Positions 46,664-57,500 of a DNA stretch of 64,000 bases are shown here, in pieces (within the stretch, counting starts at the first letter, position 1; every line of letters starts with the position of its first letter). The stretch covers positions 682,001-746,000 of the forward strand of contig NZ_JACRSU010000001.1 in the NCBI RefSeq assembly GCF_014384785.1, in the 5' to 3' direction. Source of the stretch: Congzhengia minquanensis (GTDB taxonomy: Bacteria > Bacillota > Clostridia > UBA1381 > UBA9506). Position numbers and translations under genes: made by a program. The notes under the pieces are model-generated. The model did not search any database and had not been told where the DNA came from. It saw only the letters and a list, made by a program, of their open reading frames with translations.

Positions 46664-48355
46664 ATGAAAGTAGTGATTGTCGGCGGTGTTGCAGGCGGCG
46701 CATCTGCTGCTGCAAGAATTCGTCGTCTTGACGAAAATGCACAAATCATTGTTTTTGAACGAACAGGCTATATTTCCTATGCCAACTGCGGTCTGCCCTA
46801 TTATGTCGGCGGTGTAATAACGGACGAAAATCAGCTTACCTTGCAGACTCCCGGCAGCTTTTGGGACAGATTCCGGGTGGATATGCGGGTTCGCCATGAG
46901 GTTACTGCAATCGATACGGAAAAGAAAATTGTTACCGTTTGTGGATTGGACACAGGAAAAACCTATGAAGAAAGCTATGATAAGCTGATTCTTTCTCCCG
47001 GGGCAAAGCCCACGCAGCCGAATATGCCGGGAATTGACAGCGACAAAATTTTCACGCTTCGCACGGTGGAGGATACGCTGAAAGTTCACAAATTTATCAG
47101 TGCAGAAAAACCAAAAACAGCAACGGTGATCGGCGGCGGGTTTATCGGCATTGAAATGGCAGAAAATCTTGCAGAATTAGGGTTAAAAGTATCCTTGATT
47201 GAATATGCCGACCATTTGTTGGCGCCGTTGGATTTTGACATGGCGTGTGCAGTTCATGCGCAAATGGAAAGCCACGGAATTCGTCTGATGCTGAATACTG
47301 CTGTAACAGGATTTGAAACAAAGGAGAATACTACAGTAACCAAAACAGCCGGCGGCTGTGAGATTGCATCAGATATTGTGTTGCTTAGCATAGGCGTAAC
47401 ACCCGATACAGCACTTGCCAAAGAAGCAGGCTTAGAGCTTGGGCTGAAAGGCAGTATTCTCGTAAACGACAAAATGGAAACCTCTGCACAGGACGTTTAC
47501 GCAGTGGGCGACGCAGTTGAAATAAGGCATTTTGTAACGGGTAAGAAAGCCTTAATCTCACTTGCCGGCCCTGCCAACAAGCAAGGGCGCATCGCGGCAG
47601 ATAACATCTGCGGCGGAAACAGTGTTTACCGGGGTTCGCAGGGATCATCGGTGATTAAGGTGTTTGACATGACCGCGGCCTCCACAGGAATTAACGAAGC
47701 GGCGGCAAAAGCGGCGGAGATTGATTACGAACGCGTCGTATTATCTCCGGCTTCTCATGCAGGCTACTATCCGGGCGGCAAGGTAATGACCATGAAAGTT
47801 CTTTATGAAAAGAAAACCTTAAAGCTTTTGGGTGCGCAGATTGTGGGCTTCGACGGCGTAGACAAGCGGATTGACGTGCTGGCAACAGCGATCCGCGCCG
47901 GAATGAAAGCGACAGCCCTTGCAGACCTAGACCTTGCCTATGCGCCTCCCTATTCCTCAGCAAAGGATCCTGTGAATATGGCAGGATTTATGATTGAAAA
48001 TATTGTTACTGAGAAGGTAAAACAGTTTCATCACGACGAGGTGGACGCGCTTCCCCGTGACGGCAGCGTAACGCTGCTTGACAGCAGAACGCCTATGGAA
48101 TATGCAGGCGGTCACGCAGACGGGTTTATGAATATTCCGGTGGATGATCTGCGGGAACGGCTGAGTGAAATTCCGAAAAATAAACCAGTTTATGTGATGT
48201 GTCAAAGCGGTCTGCGCAGTTACCTTGCCTGCCGGATACTCTCGCAAAATGGTTACAACTGCTATAACTTTTCGGGAGGCTATCGCTTCTATAATTTGGT
48301 AAAGCAAGGCAAAAAACAATCGGAATCCACATACCCTTGCGGTATGAATCAATAG
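46664..48355 (+). CDS. cdr: CoA-disulfide reductase-type FAD oxidoreductase with rhodanese domain
   Basis: 563 residues. FAD-binding VVIVGGVAGGASAAARIRRL, the redox Cys in SYANCGLPYYVGG, a second nucleotide site VIGGGFIGIEMAENL, the FAD motif DVYAVGDAVE, and a C-terminal rhodanese domain (LLDSRTPMEYAGGH, MCQSGLRSY) with its own Cys. The fusion is known from enzymes that reduce CoA disulfide, CoA-persulfide or polysulfide. With the upstream single rhodanese and the Crp-like regulator it forms a small thiol/sulfur stress cluster. Confidence 0.93.
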   Translation: MKVVIVGGVAGGASAAARIRRLDENAQIIVFERTGYISYANCGLPYYVGGVITDENQLTLQTPGSFWDRFRVDMRVRHEVTAIDTEKKIVTVCGLDTGKTYEESYDKLILSPGAKPTQPNMPGIDSDKIFTLRTVEDTLKVHKFISAEKPKTATVIGGGFIGIEMAENLAELGLKVSLIEYADHLLAPLDFDMACAVHAQMESHGIRLMLNTAVTGFETKENTTVTKTAGGCEIASDIVLLSIGVTPDTALAKEAGLELGLKGSILVNDKMETSAQDVYAVGDAVEIRHFVTGKKALISLAGPANKQGRIAADNICGGNSVYRGSQGSSVIKVFDMTAASTGINEAAAKAAEIDYERVVLSPASHAGYYPGGKVMTMKVLYEKKTLKLLGAQIVGFDGVDKRIDVLATAIRAGMKATALADLDLAYAPPYSSAKDPVNMAGFMIENIVTEKVKQFHHDEVDALPRDGSVTLLDSRTPMEYAGGHADGFMNIPVDDLRERLSEIPKNKPVYVMCQSGLRSYLACRILSQNGYNCYNFSGGYRFYNLVKQGKKQSESTYPCGMNQ

Positions 48356-48363
48356 AAAAAATG

Positions 48364-48394
48364 AATGCCGTCTTGATTTTTTCAAGACGGCATT
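48364..48394. terminator. terminator between cdr and the ECF operon
   Basis: 13-bp perfect stem (AATGCCGTCTTGA and complement), 5-nt loop. The U tract (CATTTTTTC) is on the minus strand, so it mainly ends the cobalamin operon; it may also stop the plus-strand transcript. Confidence 0.8.
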
Positions 48395-48424
48395 TAAATA
48401 TTGGATATACTCTAAATGTCCTTT

Positions 48425-51091
48425 TCACCGTTCCAGCAATCCATATTTCACCTTAATCCGGTCTAGCTTCTCAATCATTGCGCCGGAGATAAAATAGAGA
48501 AAAAACACGGTAGCGAACGCATGAATTAAGTCAAACGGAATTCCCATCAGATAGGCTGTCATAAACGCTGCGGCATTGGGTTTTGCCTGCCACATGAACA
48601 CAGACGCTGTGTTCATAATGCCGCCGTAGAGGAAAAATGTCGTAAGTCCTCCGAAAATGCACAGCGCGCTTTTCGTCTTCCGCAAAAGCCCTTTGCGGAA
48701 TAGCACACCCGCAAAAAATCCGATGATGCCAAAGGAAAACATCTGCCACGGTGTCAGTGGGCTTTGTCCAAAGAAAAAATTCGAAACAAAGCCGGTAACT
48801 GCGCCCACTAAAAAGCCTGTTTCTCCGCCGAAGCACACTCCGGCGATTATCACCACCGCTACCACCGGCTTAAACTGCGGAAGCATGAAAAATGCCGCAC
48901 GTCCTGCAACCGCAAGCGCACACAGCACGCTGACAATCACCAGTTCACGGGCCTGAGGTTTTCTGCCCTCAAAAACCATGCCAAACGGCAAAAATGTTTC
49001 TAATATAATCATAAGGCTGATAAAGTAATATTTCCGGTCAGCCAGATAAAAACAGCCGATAAAAATAGTCAGCGGAACGGCAAGCAAAACCATTGCAAGC
49101 GCCGCCCATGTACGTTTGGATAAATTTCGCTTTTCGCTTTGCGGCTGAACTGACCGGTCGGCCGCCGCCAGCTCTTGTCCGGGAAAAAATGCCGAAAGAG
49201 CAAGCCCCGCTTCCAGCACAAGGGCAAACTGCACCAGATATTGCCGCCAGTCTGCAAACTTTTCGTGAAACAACAGCGCCGTTATGACAAACAACCCAAT
49301 CATTCCACCGCCCAGCGCCGTTCGCTTCGGCGTTGGCTTTTTTGTTTCTTTCGTTTTTTCTTTTAAGCCCCGATTGTTCTGCACTGTGTAGCCGCTTTCG
49401 TGCTTTTGTTTTTTCTGCTCCAGCACTCTGCCGCCCAATGCGAGAATCATGTCCTCAGCCAGCACCGCGTCCGGCATGGTGGTACGGGCCATCCGGTTTG
49501 CCGCCGTGGTGTAAAAGCTTTTGCCTCCGAAAAACCTGCGGGGCGTATCGCAGCTGGTAATGCCGCCGTCAAAAAACATGGCGCAGCGGTCGGCATATTT
49601 GGCGCAAAATTCAATGTCGTGCGACACCAGCACAATGGTAGTGCCGGCAGCTTGCAAATTCTTTAATATTCCCGCAAGCTTTTCTTTAAAATGCCCATCC
49701 AGCCCCTTGGTCGGCTCGTCCAAAAGTAAAATGCGCGGACGCAGAAGCAACACCTTTGCCAGCGCTGCTCTTTGCTGTTCCCCGCCGGATAGATCGTATG
49801 GGTGCATGGTTAAAAGCGGCTCCAATTCACACAGCCGCACGGCCTGTGCAATGCGTTCTTCCTTTTCTGCGGCGGTCATCTTTTTGCCTTTTAGCATCTC
49901 CTGCAAGTCCAGTGCCACCGTCTTTTTTACAAATAACGCCTGTGGGCTTTGCGGCAATACGCCCAAAAGCCCTCCGAATTTTTCCGCGTCGCTGATGCTT
50001 GAAAGCTTCCGTCCGTCCAATTTCACTTCACCGCGGCAGGGGTTTAAAATGCCGCTGATGATGGAAAGCGTCGTGGTTTTCCCGGTTCCGTTGCCGCCTA
50101 CGATTGCAAAAAACTCGCCCTCGTAAATATCCGCAGAAAGCCCTTTCACCACATCCGGTGCATCCTTTTCATATCGAAACCACACTTCATGCAATTCGAT
50201 TATCGGCTTGGTGTAGGAAAAAGCCGGGTCCTTCGGAATTGCAGACAGGTCCGGCTCCTTTTCCGCCGCAATGGTTTCCAGCCACTTGCGGCCCTCCCGA
50301 ACGGTAACCGGGCAGTCATAAGCATTATCCACCCCTGCATAGACGCGCATGGGTGTCGGCAAAGCGACAAACAGCTCATGGTTCATCTGCTTCAGCTTTG
50401 CCCCCACCCCGCCCGGCGTACTGTCGGCAATCATTCTGCCCTCTTCTAAGACAATCACACGGTCAGACATGGGAAAAACGTCTTCCAGCCGATGCTCCGT
50501 CAGAATGACGGTTGTGCCTAATTCCCGGTTGATTTTATGCACGGTTTCCAAAAAATCCGCAGCGGCAATGGGGTCAAGCTGGCTGGTCGGTTCGTCTAAA
50601 ATCAAAACCGACGGCTGCATCACCATAATGGACGCTAAATTTAAAAGCTGCTTTTGTCCGCCGGATAATTCCGTTACCTTTTTGTGAAACCACGTTTGAA
50701 TACCGAAAAAAGATGCCATTTCCGAAACCCTTGTGCGGATTTCCGGCGTTTTGAGCCCCATACTTTCTAATCCGAACGCCAGCTCGTGCCACACCTTGTC
50801 CGTCACAATCTGATTATCCGGGCTTTGCATAACAAAACCGATTTTTTCGCTCTGTGTGCCGTCGTTCAATTCGTCAAGGGGCGTTCCCTCAAACAAAATC
50901 TGTCCGCTTTTTGTCCCATGCGGGGCAAGCACCGGCTTGAGCTGCCGTAAAAGTGTGGTTTTGCCGCAGCCGGATTTTCCGCACAGCGTTATAAATTCGC
51001 CCTTTTGAATGGTCAGGCAAAGGTCGGAAAGCGCGGGCTTCGATTGATTTGGATAGGTAAATGTAACATGATTTATTTGAAAGCTTTCCAT
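48425..51091 (-). CDS. fused ECF transporter: two ATPases plus S component
   Basis: 888 residues. The first ABC ATPase (about 1-290) has GKSGCGKTT, SGGQKQLLNLA and LILDEPTSQLD. The second (about 320-545) has GGNGTGKTT, SGGEQQRAALAK and LLLDEPTKGLD. The last part (about 600-888) has about eight hydrophobic segments, with the typical S-component run VIVSVLCALAVAGRAAFF and GGETGFLVGAVTGFVSNFF. Energising and substrate-binding parts of an ECF importer are thus in one chain. The start is at MESFQINHVTF behind GGGAGG, overlapping EcfT by 19 bp. The riboswitch upstream makes a cobalamin-type substrate likely. Confidence 0.88.
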   Translation of the reverse strand: MESFQINHVTFTYPNQSKPALSDLCLTIQKGEFITLCGKSGCGKTTLLRQLKPVLAPHGTKSGQILFEGTPLDELNDGTQSEKIGFVMQSPDNQIVTDKVWHELAFGLESMGLKTPEIRTRVSEMASFFGIQTWFHKKVTELSGGQKQLLNLASIMVMQPSVLILDEPTSQLDPIAAADFLETVHKINRELGTTVILTEHRLEDVFPMSDRVIVLEEGRMIADSTPGGVGAKLKQMNHELFVALPTPMRVYAGVDNAYDCPVTVREGRKWLETIAAEKEPDLSAIPKDPAFSYTKPIIELHEVWFRYEKDAPDVVKGLSADIYEGEFFAIVGGNGTGKTTTLSIISGILNPCRGEVKLDGRKLSSISDAEKFGGLLGVLPQSPQALFVKKTVALDLQEMLKGKKMTAAEKEERIAQAVRLCELEPLLTMHPYDLSGGEQQRAALAKVLLLRPRILLLDEPTKGLDGHFKEKLAGILKNLQAAGTTIVLVSHDIEFCAKYADRCAMFFDGGITSCDTPRRFFGGKSFYTTAANRMARTTMPDAVLAEDMILALGGRVLEQKKQKHESGYTVQNNRGLKEKTKETKKPTPKRTALGGGMIGLFVITALLFHEKFADWRQYLVQFALVLEAGLALSAFFPGQELAAADRSVQPQSEKRNLSKRTWAALAMVLLAVPLTIFIGCFYLADRKYYFISLMIILETFLPFGMVFEGRKPQARELVIVSVLCALAVAGRAAFFMLPQFKPVVAVVIIAGVCFGGETGFLVGAVTGFVSNFFFGQSPLTPWQMFSFGIIGFFAGVLFRKGLLRKTKSALCIFGGLTTFFLYGGIMNTASVFMWQAKPNAAAFMTAYLMGIPFDLIHAFATVFFLYFISGAMIEKLDRIKVKYGLLER

Positions 51092-51954
51092 TTTCTGTCC
51101 TCCCAAAGCTCTATCGCCACCGGCGTGATGCAAAGAATGAAATATGCTGCAAACACGCTGATGGAATATGGCGTTACAGCCGTTCCTTTCATGGACGGAA
51201 AGTAGCGGTAATACAGCCCGCCGCAAAATGCGCCGATTACCGTATAAAGTCCGGCGGTGCAGATGGCAAGCATGGCCTTAGCATCGCGCGAATCGAAGGT
51301 AAAGATGGAAAACGCCGTTCGTCCGGGCCTTCCGTAGCCGCGGCTTTTCATGCTGTCTGCCGTTTCAATTGCGTTTTCCAGCGTCCATGTTACCATTATG
51401 GACAAAATTGTCAACCCATTTTTTGCACGCTGAAAAACAGTTCCGTTTGACACATCCCGTCCAACGCACCGCTGCGCATTGGACACCACCTGAATCTGCG
51501 CCTTGAATTTCGGCACAAACCGCAGCGCCATAGACAAAATCAGCGACAATGACGGAATGATGCGCCCGAACAGATAAATAAACTTATCGCTGGTCATAAT
51601 TACATTGTAGCAGGAAAACCAGCTGATAACGCTTACCAGCATGGCTGCCGCCGCCAATCCATACATGACAGATTCCAGTGTTAAGGGATTTCCGCTGGGC
51701 AGATATGCTAAAATCGTCACGCCTTCGTGATTAAACGCAGGATTCATCAGTGCAGAAACAAGCAGCGTGGGCACCAGAAAGAACAAATTGAATTTTAATG
51801 CCTTTGTTCCATTCAGTATCACGGAATAAAAAAAACTGCACAAAAGAGAAATCAGCAGACATGCGGGGTGCCGCAAAAACATTGCGCACACCAGCACCAG
51901 CGTAAAATATGTAAAATTCACAATTGGGTGATAGCCCATAAAAGCATGCTTCAT
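51073..51954 (-). CDS. ECF transporter transmembrane subunit EcfT
   Basis: 293 residues, six to seven hydrophobic segments. The coupling motif ENAIETADSMKSRGYGRPG is characteristic of EcfT and contacts the ATPases. It overlaps the start of the fused ATPase/S protein by 19 bp and follows the DUF4430 protein by 3 bp, so the three are likely co-translated. Confidence 0.92.
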   Translation of the reverse strand: MKHAFMGYHPIVNFTYFTLVLVCAMFLRHPACLLISLLCSFFYSVILNGTKALKFNLFFLVPTLLVSALMNPAFNHEGVTILAYLPSGNPLTLESVMYGLAAAAMLVSVISWFSCYNVIMTSDKFIYLFGRIIPSLSLILSMALRFVPKFKAQIQVVSNAQRCVGRDVSNGTVFQRAKNGLTILSIMVTWTLENAIETADSMKSRGYGRPGRTAFSIFTFDSRDAKAMLAICTAGLYTVIGAFCGGLYYRYFPSMKGTAVTPYSISVFAAYFILCITPVAIELWEDRKWKAFK

Positions 51955-51957
51955 TGT

Positions 51958-52872
51958 TTAATCTCCTGCCGAGGCGTAATATCCGCCTACATCCACGCCT
52001 AAATCACAGGTATATACCCATTCCACGTTATCTCCGGGCTGCAGCGCATAGCGGGAACAGCCATAATTGGGGAACCAGCCGTTGACCTGATACATCCAGC
52101 CCGACAGTTCTCCGCAGTCAAGCTCATACAGGTTGTGAATTCCCTCTATGTATGCGCTGTTGTAAATTGGAGCATTGACAAACTCCAAATGAATTTTATT
52201 TTTTTTCATCTCGCGCACCAGCAAATTAAATACGCTTTCTCCCTCGTAAAAGGTGACCTCCGTAGGCGGAAGAATTACACCGTCTTCAGGAACGAGCTCC
52301 GTCTTTTCCGGGTCGAGCCACGCCATATTTTTCAAGATGGAATCGCAGCGCACGGAAATCGTACAGGTATGGGCGGTATCGGTAATCACCGCATCTTGCG
52401 GCTCCAGCGGCGCAGGCCTGCCCTCCGGCACGGGTTCTGTGCGATATTGGTCTTTCCCGGTTGCGTCGTTAATGTCCATTCCCTGCAGCTTTGCATATTG
52501 CTTGCTACCCGCCTCATTTGCCGGCGGGTTTTCTCCGGCGATTTTCTCTGCTAAATCAATTTTTTCCTCTGCTGTTAAGGGCTTATTCGCCTTGCCGCCC
52601 GGCTTGTTTTCCACAGTTGCGGGTTCGTTTGACTTTTTCGCCTCCGGCGCAGCGGAAGAAGCTTCTGCCGGCGCTTCCGACGGAAGCGATGTTTGCTCTG
52701 GCTCCGGCGGAATTTCTGTTTCCTGCGGCGGAACAGAGGGAGATGTAACAACGGGTTCGCTTTGCGGATTCCAGCCCCGAAGCCCCGGGGCGTTGCCGCC
52801 CCACCAGAACACAAACGCCAAAACCGCCAAAACTGCCGCGCCGAGGATTATTTTGTTCCTGTATTTTCTCAT
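51958..52872 (-). CDS. membrane-anchored DUF4430 protein (transcobalamin beta-domain-like)
   Basis: 304 residues. One hydrophobic segment near the N terminus (about 9-26, IILGAAVLAVLAFVFWW) anchors the protein; no lipobox is visible. A Pro/Glu/Ala-rich linker (about 35-130) follows, then a DUF4430 domain (about 165-300): YEGESVFNLLVREM, YIEGIHNLYELDCGELSGWMYQVNG and YALQPGDNVEWVY. DUF4430 corresponds to the C-terminal beta-domain of animal transcobalamin and intrinsic factor. It lies between the alpha-barrel gene and the ECF genes, under a cobalamin riboswitch, so a B12-binding or hand-over role is proposed. Confidence 0.82.
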   Translation of the reverse strand: MRKYRNKIILGAAVLAVLAFVFWWGGNAPGLRGWNPQSEPVVTSPSVPPQETEIPPEPEQTSLPSEAPAEASSAAPEAKKSNEPATVENKPGGKANKPLTAEEKIDLAEKIAGENPPANEAGSKQYAKLQGMDINDATGKDQYRTEPVPEGRPAPLEPQDAVITDTAHTCTISVRCDSILKNMAWLDPEKTELVPEDGVILPPTEVTFYEGESVFNLLVREMKKNKIHLEFVNAPIYNSAYIEGIHNLYELDCGELSGWMYQVNGWFPNYGCSRYALQPGDNVEWVYTCDLGVDVGGYYASAGD

Positions 52873-52884
52873 GCCGCTCCACCT

Positions 52885-54543
52885 CTACAATTGGTTTGCT
52901 GCTCCTAACATCTGATAGAGCATCTGCGCGATTTCACAGCGCTTAATTTCCTGCTTTGGCAAAATTTCAATTTCTTCCTCAGATAAAATTTGTTCGCGCA
53001 GGCAAAATGCCAATGCGCTTCTTGCCCAATCGCTGGCCGTCACATAATCGGTAAAACCGGCTAAAACGTCTCTTACTGCGGCTGTTTCAAGTTCCGTGTT
53101 CATACCGCACAGCTTTGCTGCCCGGGCAGTCATCACAGCTGCTTCTTCACGGGTGATGGTGCCGTTGGGGTTAAATTCCGTTTCGGAAATTCCGTTGATA
53201 ATTCCATAGCTGCATGCCGTATTTACAAACGGAAAGAACCAGTCCGTTTTTGTTGCATCTTCGAATTTTGCTTCCTCTTTCATGGGAAGCCCTAACGCTT
53301 TTACCACAATTGCCGCATACTCCGCCCGCGTCATGGTTGCATCCGGATCAAAGGCATCTGCGCTTTTGCCGTTAATAATTTCCCGGGCCGCTAAGGCTTC
53401 AATGGCCAGCTGATTGCTGTGGCCTGCAATATCTGCAAAGGTGACGCCGGGTTTTGTAAGCGGTTTCACCGACACATCTGCGTGTTTGCCGGGCAGACCA
53501 GCCGCGTTATCCGTTTCCCCGTCTTCGGCAGAAACGGGCGAATCGCTCATACGGTACAAACTGCTTTTGCCCTCCAATGCACGCTGGGCGGCAACCATGG
53601 CGTAAAATCCCTGTTCGGTTGACATTTGGCTGTTGCCGCTGTCGTTTGATGTATGCTGAAAACTGCCGTCACTGTTTCGGAATGATAAAACAGCATCTAA
53701 CAGAGTGTTTCCGTTTTTCACAAATCTTGCATCATCTGCAGAAATACCGAGTTCACACAAAGCCGTTAGCATCTGTACGCTGCTTTCTAAATTTTCTGCA
53801 CCGCCATGGGAATAACCGCCGTTTTCGTTCTGCATGGCAGACATGCAGGCGAGCGCTTCTTCGGTTGCCTTTTTAACCTCCGGCCTGTCCTGATACTTCG
53901 CTAAGGCTTGCAGCGCCATTCCGGTGATGTCCGGGTCGGAAACACTATTTCCGCTTTCTTCCGCCGCCGTACCGCCGAACAGCGACCATCCGCCGTCAGG
54001 GAGCTGACATTCTAAAATGCGGTTTAGATACAGTTCACGTGTTGCCTGTGTTTTCGCATCGGAATTCTGCGGCATTTCATAGCCGCCGCTGTCTAAAGCA
54101 ATCAGCGCCCAGACAGGGCCGTTCAGCCCCTGCCAGATGGTATTGTCGTAATCCCCTATTGCTGTAAGCAGGTTATACCCAGCCACATCCGCCGGATTTT
54201 TGCCGATGGCAGTTAATGCAACAATCACTCTGGAATATTCAGTATATTTTTTATCGTGCAGCTTGCCGCCGCAATTCTTTACATACGCTTCCACATTGCT
54301 GTAATAGTTCTGATAATAGCTGTCCGGCACATCGTATCCGCTTCGGGCCAGCCCGATTACCGCCCATTCACCGCCAATTGCGCCAATCTGGGGATTTTGC
54401 ACGGTTTCATACAGATAGCTTGCCGTTTCAGCAATTGCTTCATCTAACTTCGGATTGCTTGACGCAAACACGTTCATACAGCTGCTCAGTATGATGATTG
54501 CTGTTAGAAGAATGGTGATTTTATTTTTCATTCTGATTTTCAA
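52885..54543 (-). CDS. secreted alpha/alpha-barrel (prenyltransferase-like) SLH protein
   Basis: 552 residues. A signal peptide (about 5-28) precedes an alpha/alpha-barrel of the squalene cyclase/prenyltransferase type: repeats like QLPDGGWSLFGG, DPDITGMALQALAKYQ, MQNENGGYSHGG and FRNSDGSFQH. The C-terminal 200 residues are three SLH repeats (FADIAGHSNQLAIEALAARE, FEDATKTDWFFPFVNTAC and a weaker third). The barrel resembles the alpha-domain of transcobalamin/intrinsic factor, here tethered to the cell wall. The TTG 8 nt after GGAGG is taken as start; an ATG 4 codons later is too far from the site. Confidence 0.8.
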   Translation of the reverse strand: MKIRMKNKITILLTAIIILSSCMNVFASSNPKLDEAIAETASYLYETVQNPQIGAIGGEWAVIGLARSGYDVPDSYYQNYYSNVEAYVKNCGGKLHDKKYTEYSRVIVALTAIGKNPADVAGYNLLTAIGDYDNTIWQGLNGPVWALIALDSGGYEMPQNSDAKTQATRELYLNRILECQLPDGGWSLFGGTAAEESGNSVSDPDITGMALQALAKYQDRPEVKKATEEALACMSAMQNENGGYSHGGAENLESSVQMLTALCELGISADDARFVKNGNTLLDAVLSFRNSDGSFQHTSNDSGNSQMSTEQGFYAMVAAQRALEGKSSLYRMSDSPVSAEDGETDNAAGLPGKHADVSVKPLTKPGVTFADIAGHSNQLAIEALAAREIINGKSADAFDPDATMTRAEYAAIVVKALGLPMKEEAKFEDATKTDWFFPFVNTACSYGIINGISETEFNPNGTITREEAAVMTARAAKLCGMNTELETAAVRDVLAGFTDYVTASDWARSALAFCLREQILSEEEIEILPKQEIKRCEIAQMLYQMLGAANQL

Positions 54544-54592
54544 TTTCAATACCTCCGTTTTTCTGCGCTTCTGCAGCCGTTGTAGCAATGGA

Positions 54593-57500
54593 TTATTTGT
54601 TCATATCAACCAGCAAAACGCCAAGCATTTTTGCCGCCTGTGCACGGGTTGCAAACAAGAGAGGTGCAAACGTGTTGTCGCCCATGCCGGAGATAATGCC
54701 CGCCTGCTGCATGGTGCTGACCGCGTTCTTTGCATATTCCGCAATCTCGTTTTCGTCCGCAAAGCGTTCCGCTTCGTTCTCCGCCGCAAACGTGTATGCT
54801 TTATACGCCGCATAACGCTCAATCATAACCGCCATGTCCTGACGGGTAATGTTGGCATCCGGTGCAAATTCGGTTTCGCTTACGCCTTTAACAACGCCCG
54901 CTGTTACTGCCCATGTGACATTTGCCGCATACCATGCGTCATTTGCAACATCGATAAAGAAACTGTCTGCCGCTGGAAGATCATCGCCGCTCATGCGGGA
55001 AAGGATTGCCGCAAATTCCGCACGGGTGATATTGTCCTCCGGCGCAAACTCTGTTTCGCTTTTACCGTTTATCAGTTTCTTGTCAGCCAGGTCTTTGATG
55101 TAGGCAGCCGCCCAGTGACTTTCCGGTACATCACGGAATGTCTGATCTGTCTTGTCCGGTTCCTCCGGCGAAACAACATTGGTTCCGTTGCCTCTGTGCC
55201 CCGAGCCGCTGCCGGAACCGCCGCCGGAGCCACCGCCTGTGCCTTCTTCTTCGTCGGGATCCCACTCTTCATAGTCTTTTTCTTTGGTGTAGTCGTCGGT
55301 ATAGAACCACTCAATCTGATCACTTTCAGACAAGACCCTTGTGGCATAGCCTTCGTTGGCAATCTTGCCGTTGTGTCTATACATCCAGCCGGATTTTGGC
55401 CCGTTGTCAAATTCACCAAGCCCGTCTATTTCCGAAATATAAATACCATCGGAAATGTAATCAAGCCCCGCATTGTTCAGCATCATTTCCGTAATATATT
55501 TCACTGTGGAACCTGCGGGTATGTTTACCGACTGGGATTTGATCCATACCGGGTCTGTGTGTTTTCCTGTATTGGAACCGGTTTCTTTATCATAGTGAAG
55601 CTTGTCTCCTGTAAGAGAGAATTTTACGTCAATCGTATCTTGTTCCGAAGACGAGCCGCTGCCCGCTCTGTTTACTGTGACGGAATAACTTTTTGTTTCG
55701 CTTTGATCCGCAGACGTAACCGTAAGGATAAAATGATTTTCCCCTACGCTTACAGCAATGGCAGGGCTTGATGTTTTGTTTTGAAGCGCAATATCTTCTA
55801 TGTTTTCACCGGTTAAAACGGCAGTCGCCTGCTGATAATTCATTTCAGGGGCAAATCGGATCGATTTTACCAAATTTGAAACGGAAAATGCAAGCTTTCC
55901 GTTTTCGTCGGGAGTTTTTACATCATCGCCCGGAGTCAGCGTCAGCGATTTTAAGTCAGCATTGCTCTCACCGGCTTTCACATTGGTGAGGTTCAAAAGA
56001 TAAATTGCCGGTTCTTTCTTTTCCTCCTGAACAATAATTCTCAGTTTTTCCACGGCAGTAAACGCTTTTGTGCTTGCTCCCGAGCCGACTCTTTGGTTAG
56101 AAACATAGATGTTCGCTTCCGCATTTGTCGCTGTGGGGGTAACGGTAAGGGAATTGGCGCCCTCCGCGTCCACTTCATATGTAAATGTTCCATCTTCCAG
56201 CGCAACGGATTTCCCATTGATGCTTAAAGCGGCAAGCCCCGCTGTTTTTCCAACAGCTTCTTCCGCAGGTGCAGCGCGAAGCACCTGCAAAATTTCCGGC
56301 GATTTTTCACCGGTGGCACCGCCGTCGTATAACCAGGGGTTATATATCTTAATATAAGAAATACTGTCTAACTTTACAGGATTTCCCTCGCCGTCTACTG
56401 CCCAATCCAAATCAAAACCGTCGCCGTTATACACAGCATAGTGGTTTTCGATATATGGATTTGCCGCCGTGTTGCCTTTTGGGTTGGCGGCAGGGCTGTT
56501 TGAATCATCGCCGGCCGCATGATTGTCTGCGTAGCCAAATGCCGGATATACCGCGCCCGCAGTTTTCGTGCCGGTAAAGGAAACGCTTTTGTCTGTATAG
56601 GTATCATTTTTACCAATGCCGTTTTGGAACGATTGATATACGGCGGGATTTGGATAATATGGCTGCGTGTGATGGTCGTTTGTCAAAATGGTGCCTGAGC
56701 CGCCTTGATTGTCGGTCCACGGCACATGAACCGCACCTGCAAAGGAAGGATCCGGGTTGGTGTAGGTCACGGTTAAATTATGAACGGTATTCGCGTCATA
56801 ATATTCGCTGCCTGCCAGCTCATACCAATGTTCCCCGTCCTGAGATACCATAACTGCCGCCGGTTCGCTTGCAGACTGGGAGCTGGTACCGTCTGCGTTT
56901 GTAAACGCATTTCCCTCTACAATAAAATCAATGCCGTACGGATTCATCGGGTTGTTTTCAATCGGTGTATCATACCGGTACACAATGTTGCCGCCGAAAG
57001 CGCCCAGGGTAACCGCCTGTTTTCCCGCCAAAGTGGCGTTCGGATTTGCATAGATAGGCTGGTTTACAAACTGGCCGGGCGCCGGAAGATATGACGCTAC
57101 ACTGCTGGGAGAGTCAGCAGGCATGCGGGACATGTTAATAATATATACCTGTCCTTCCTTCACCCCGTCTACCGTGCGGTAGAGCCACACATAAAGCATT
57201 GCTGTGTCCATATCTTTTACCGGCACATTGATGAATTCTCCCGCTTTGCCGGTGTAGGACTGATCTTTTAATGCAATGCGGATGTCAACTTCCTCGTCCT
57301 GCGCTACATTCGTGTCAAATTTCAACCGCAGGGTATCAGAATCGTTGCTGAATCTTCCGTTACCGGTGCGATTGGAACCGTTTTCTCCAAATTCTGTGTT
57401 TAAAGCGCCGTTTTCTATTTCAACGGCCGTTATATCAAGCTGGCTTTTTCTGTAAACAGTAAGGGTATATTCGGTAACAACATCGTTTTCATCGGTTATT

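Noticed and set aside
54595..55771. Long plus-strand frame of more than 400 codons opposite the giant SLH gene
   Set aside because: It is rich in Cys, Arg and Phe as typical for antisense of a Gly/Thr-rich protein, has no binding site and overlaps a well-supported gene.
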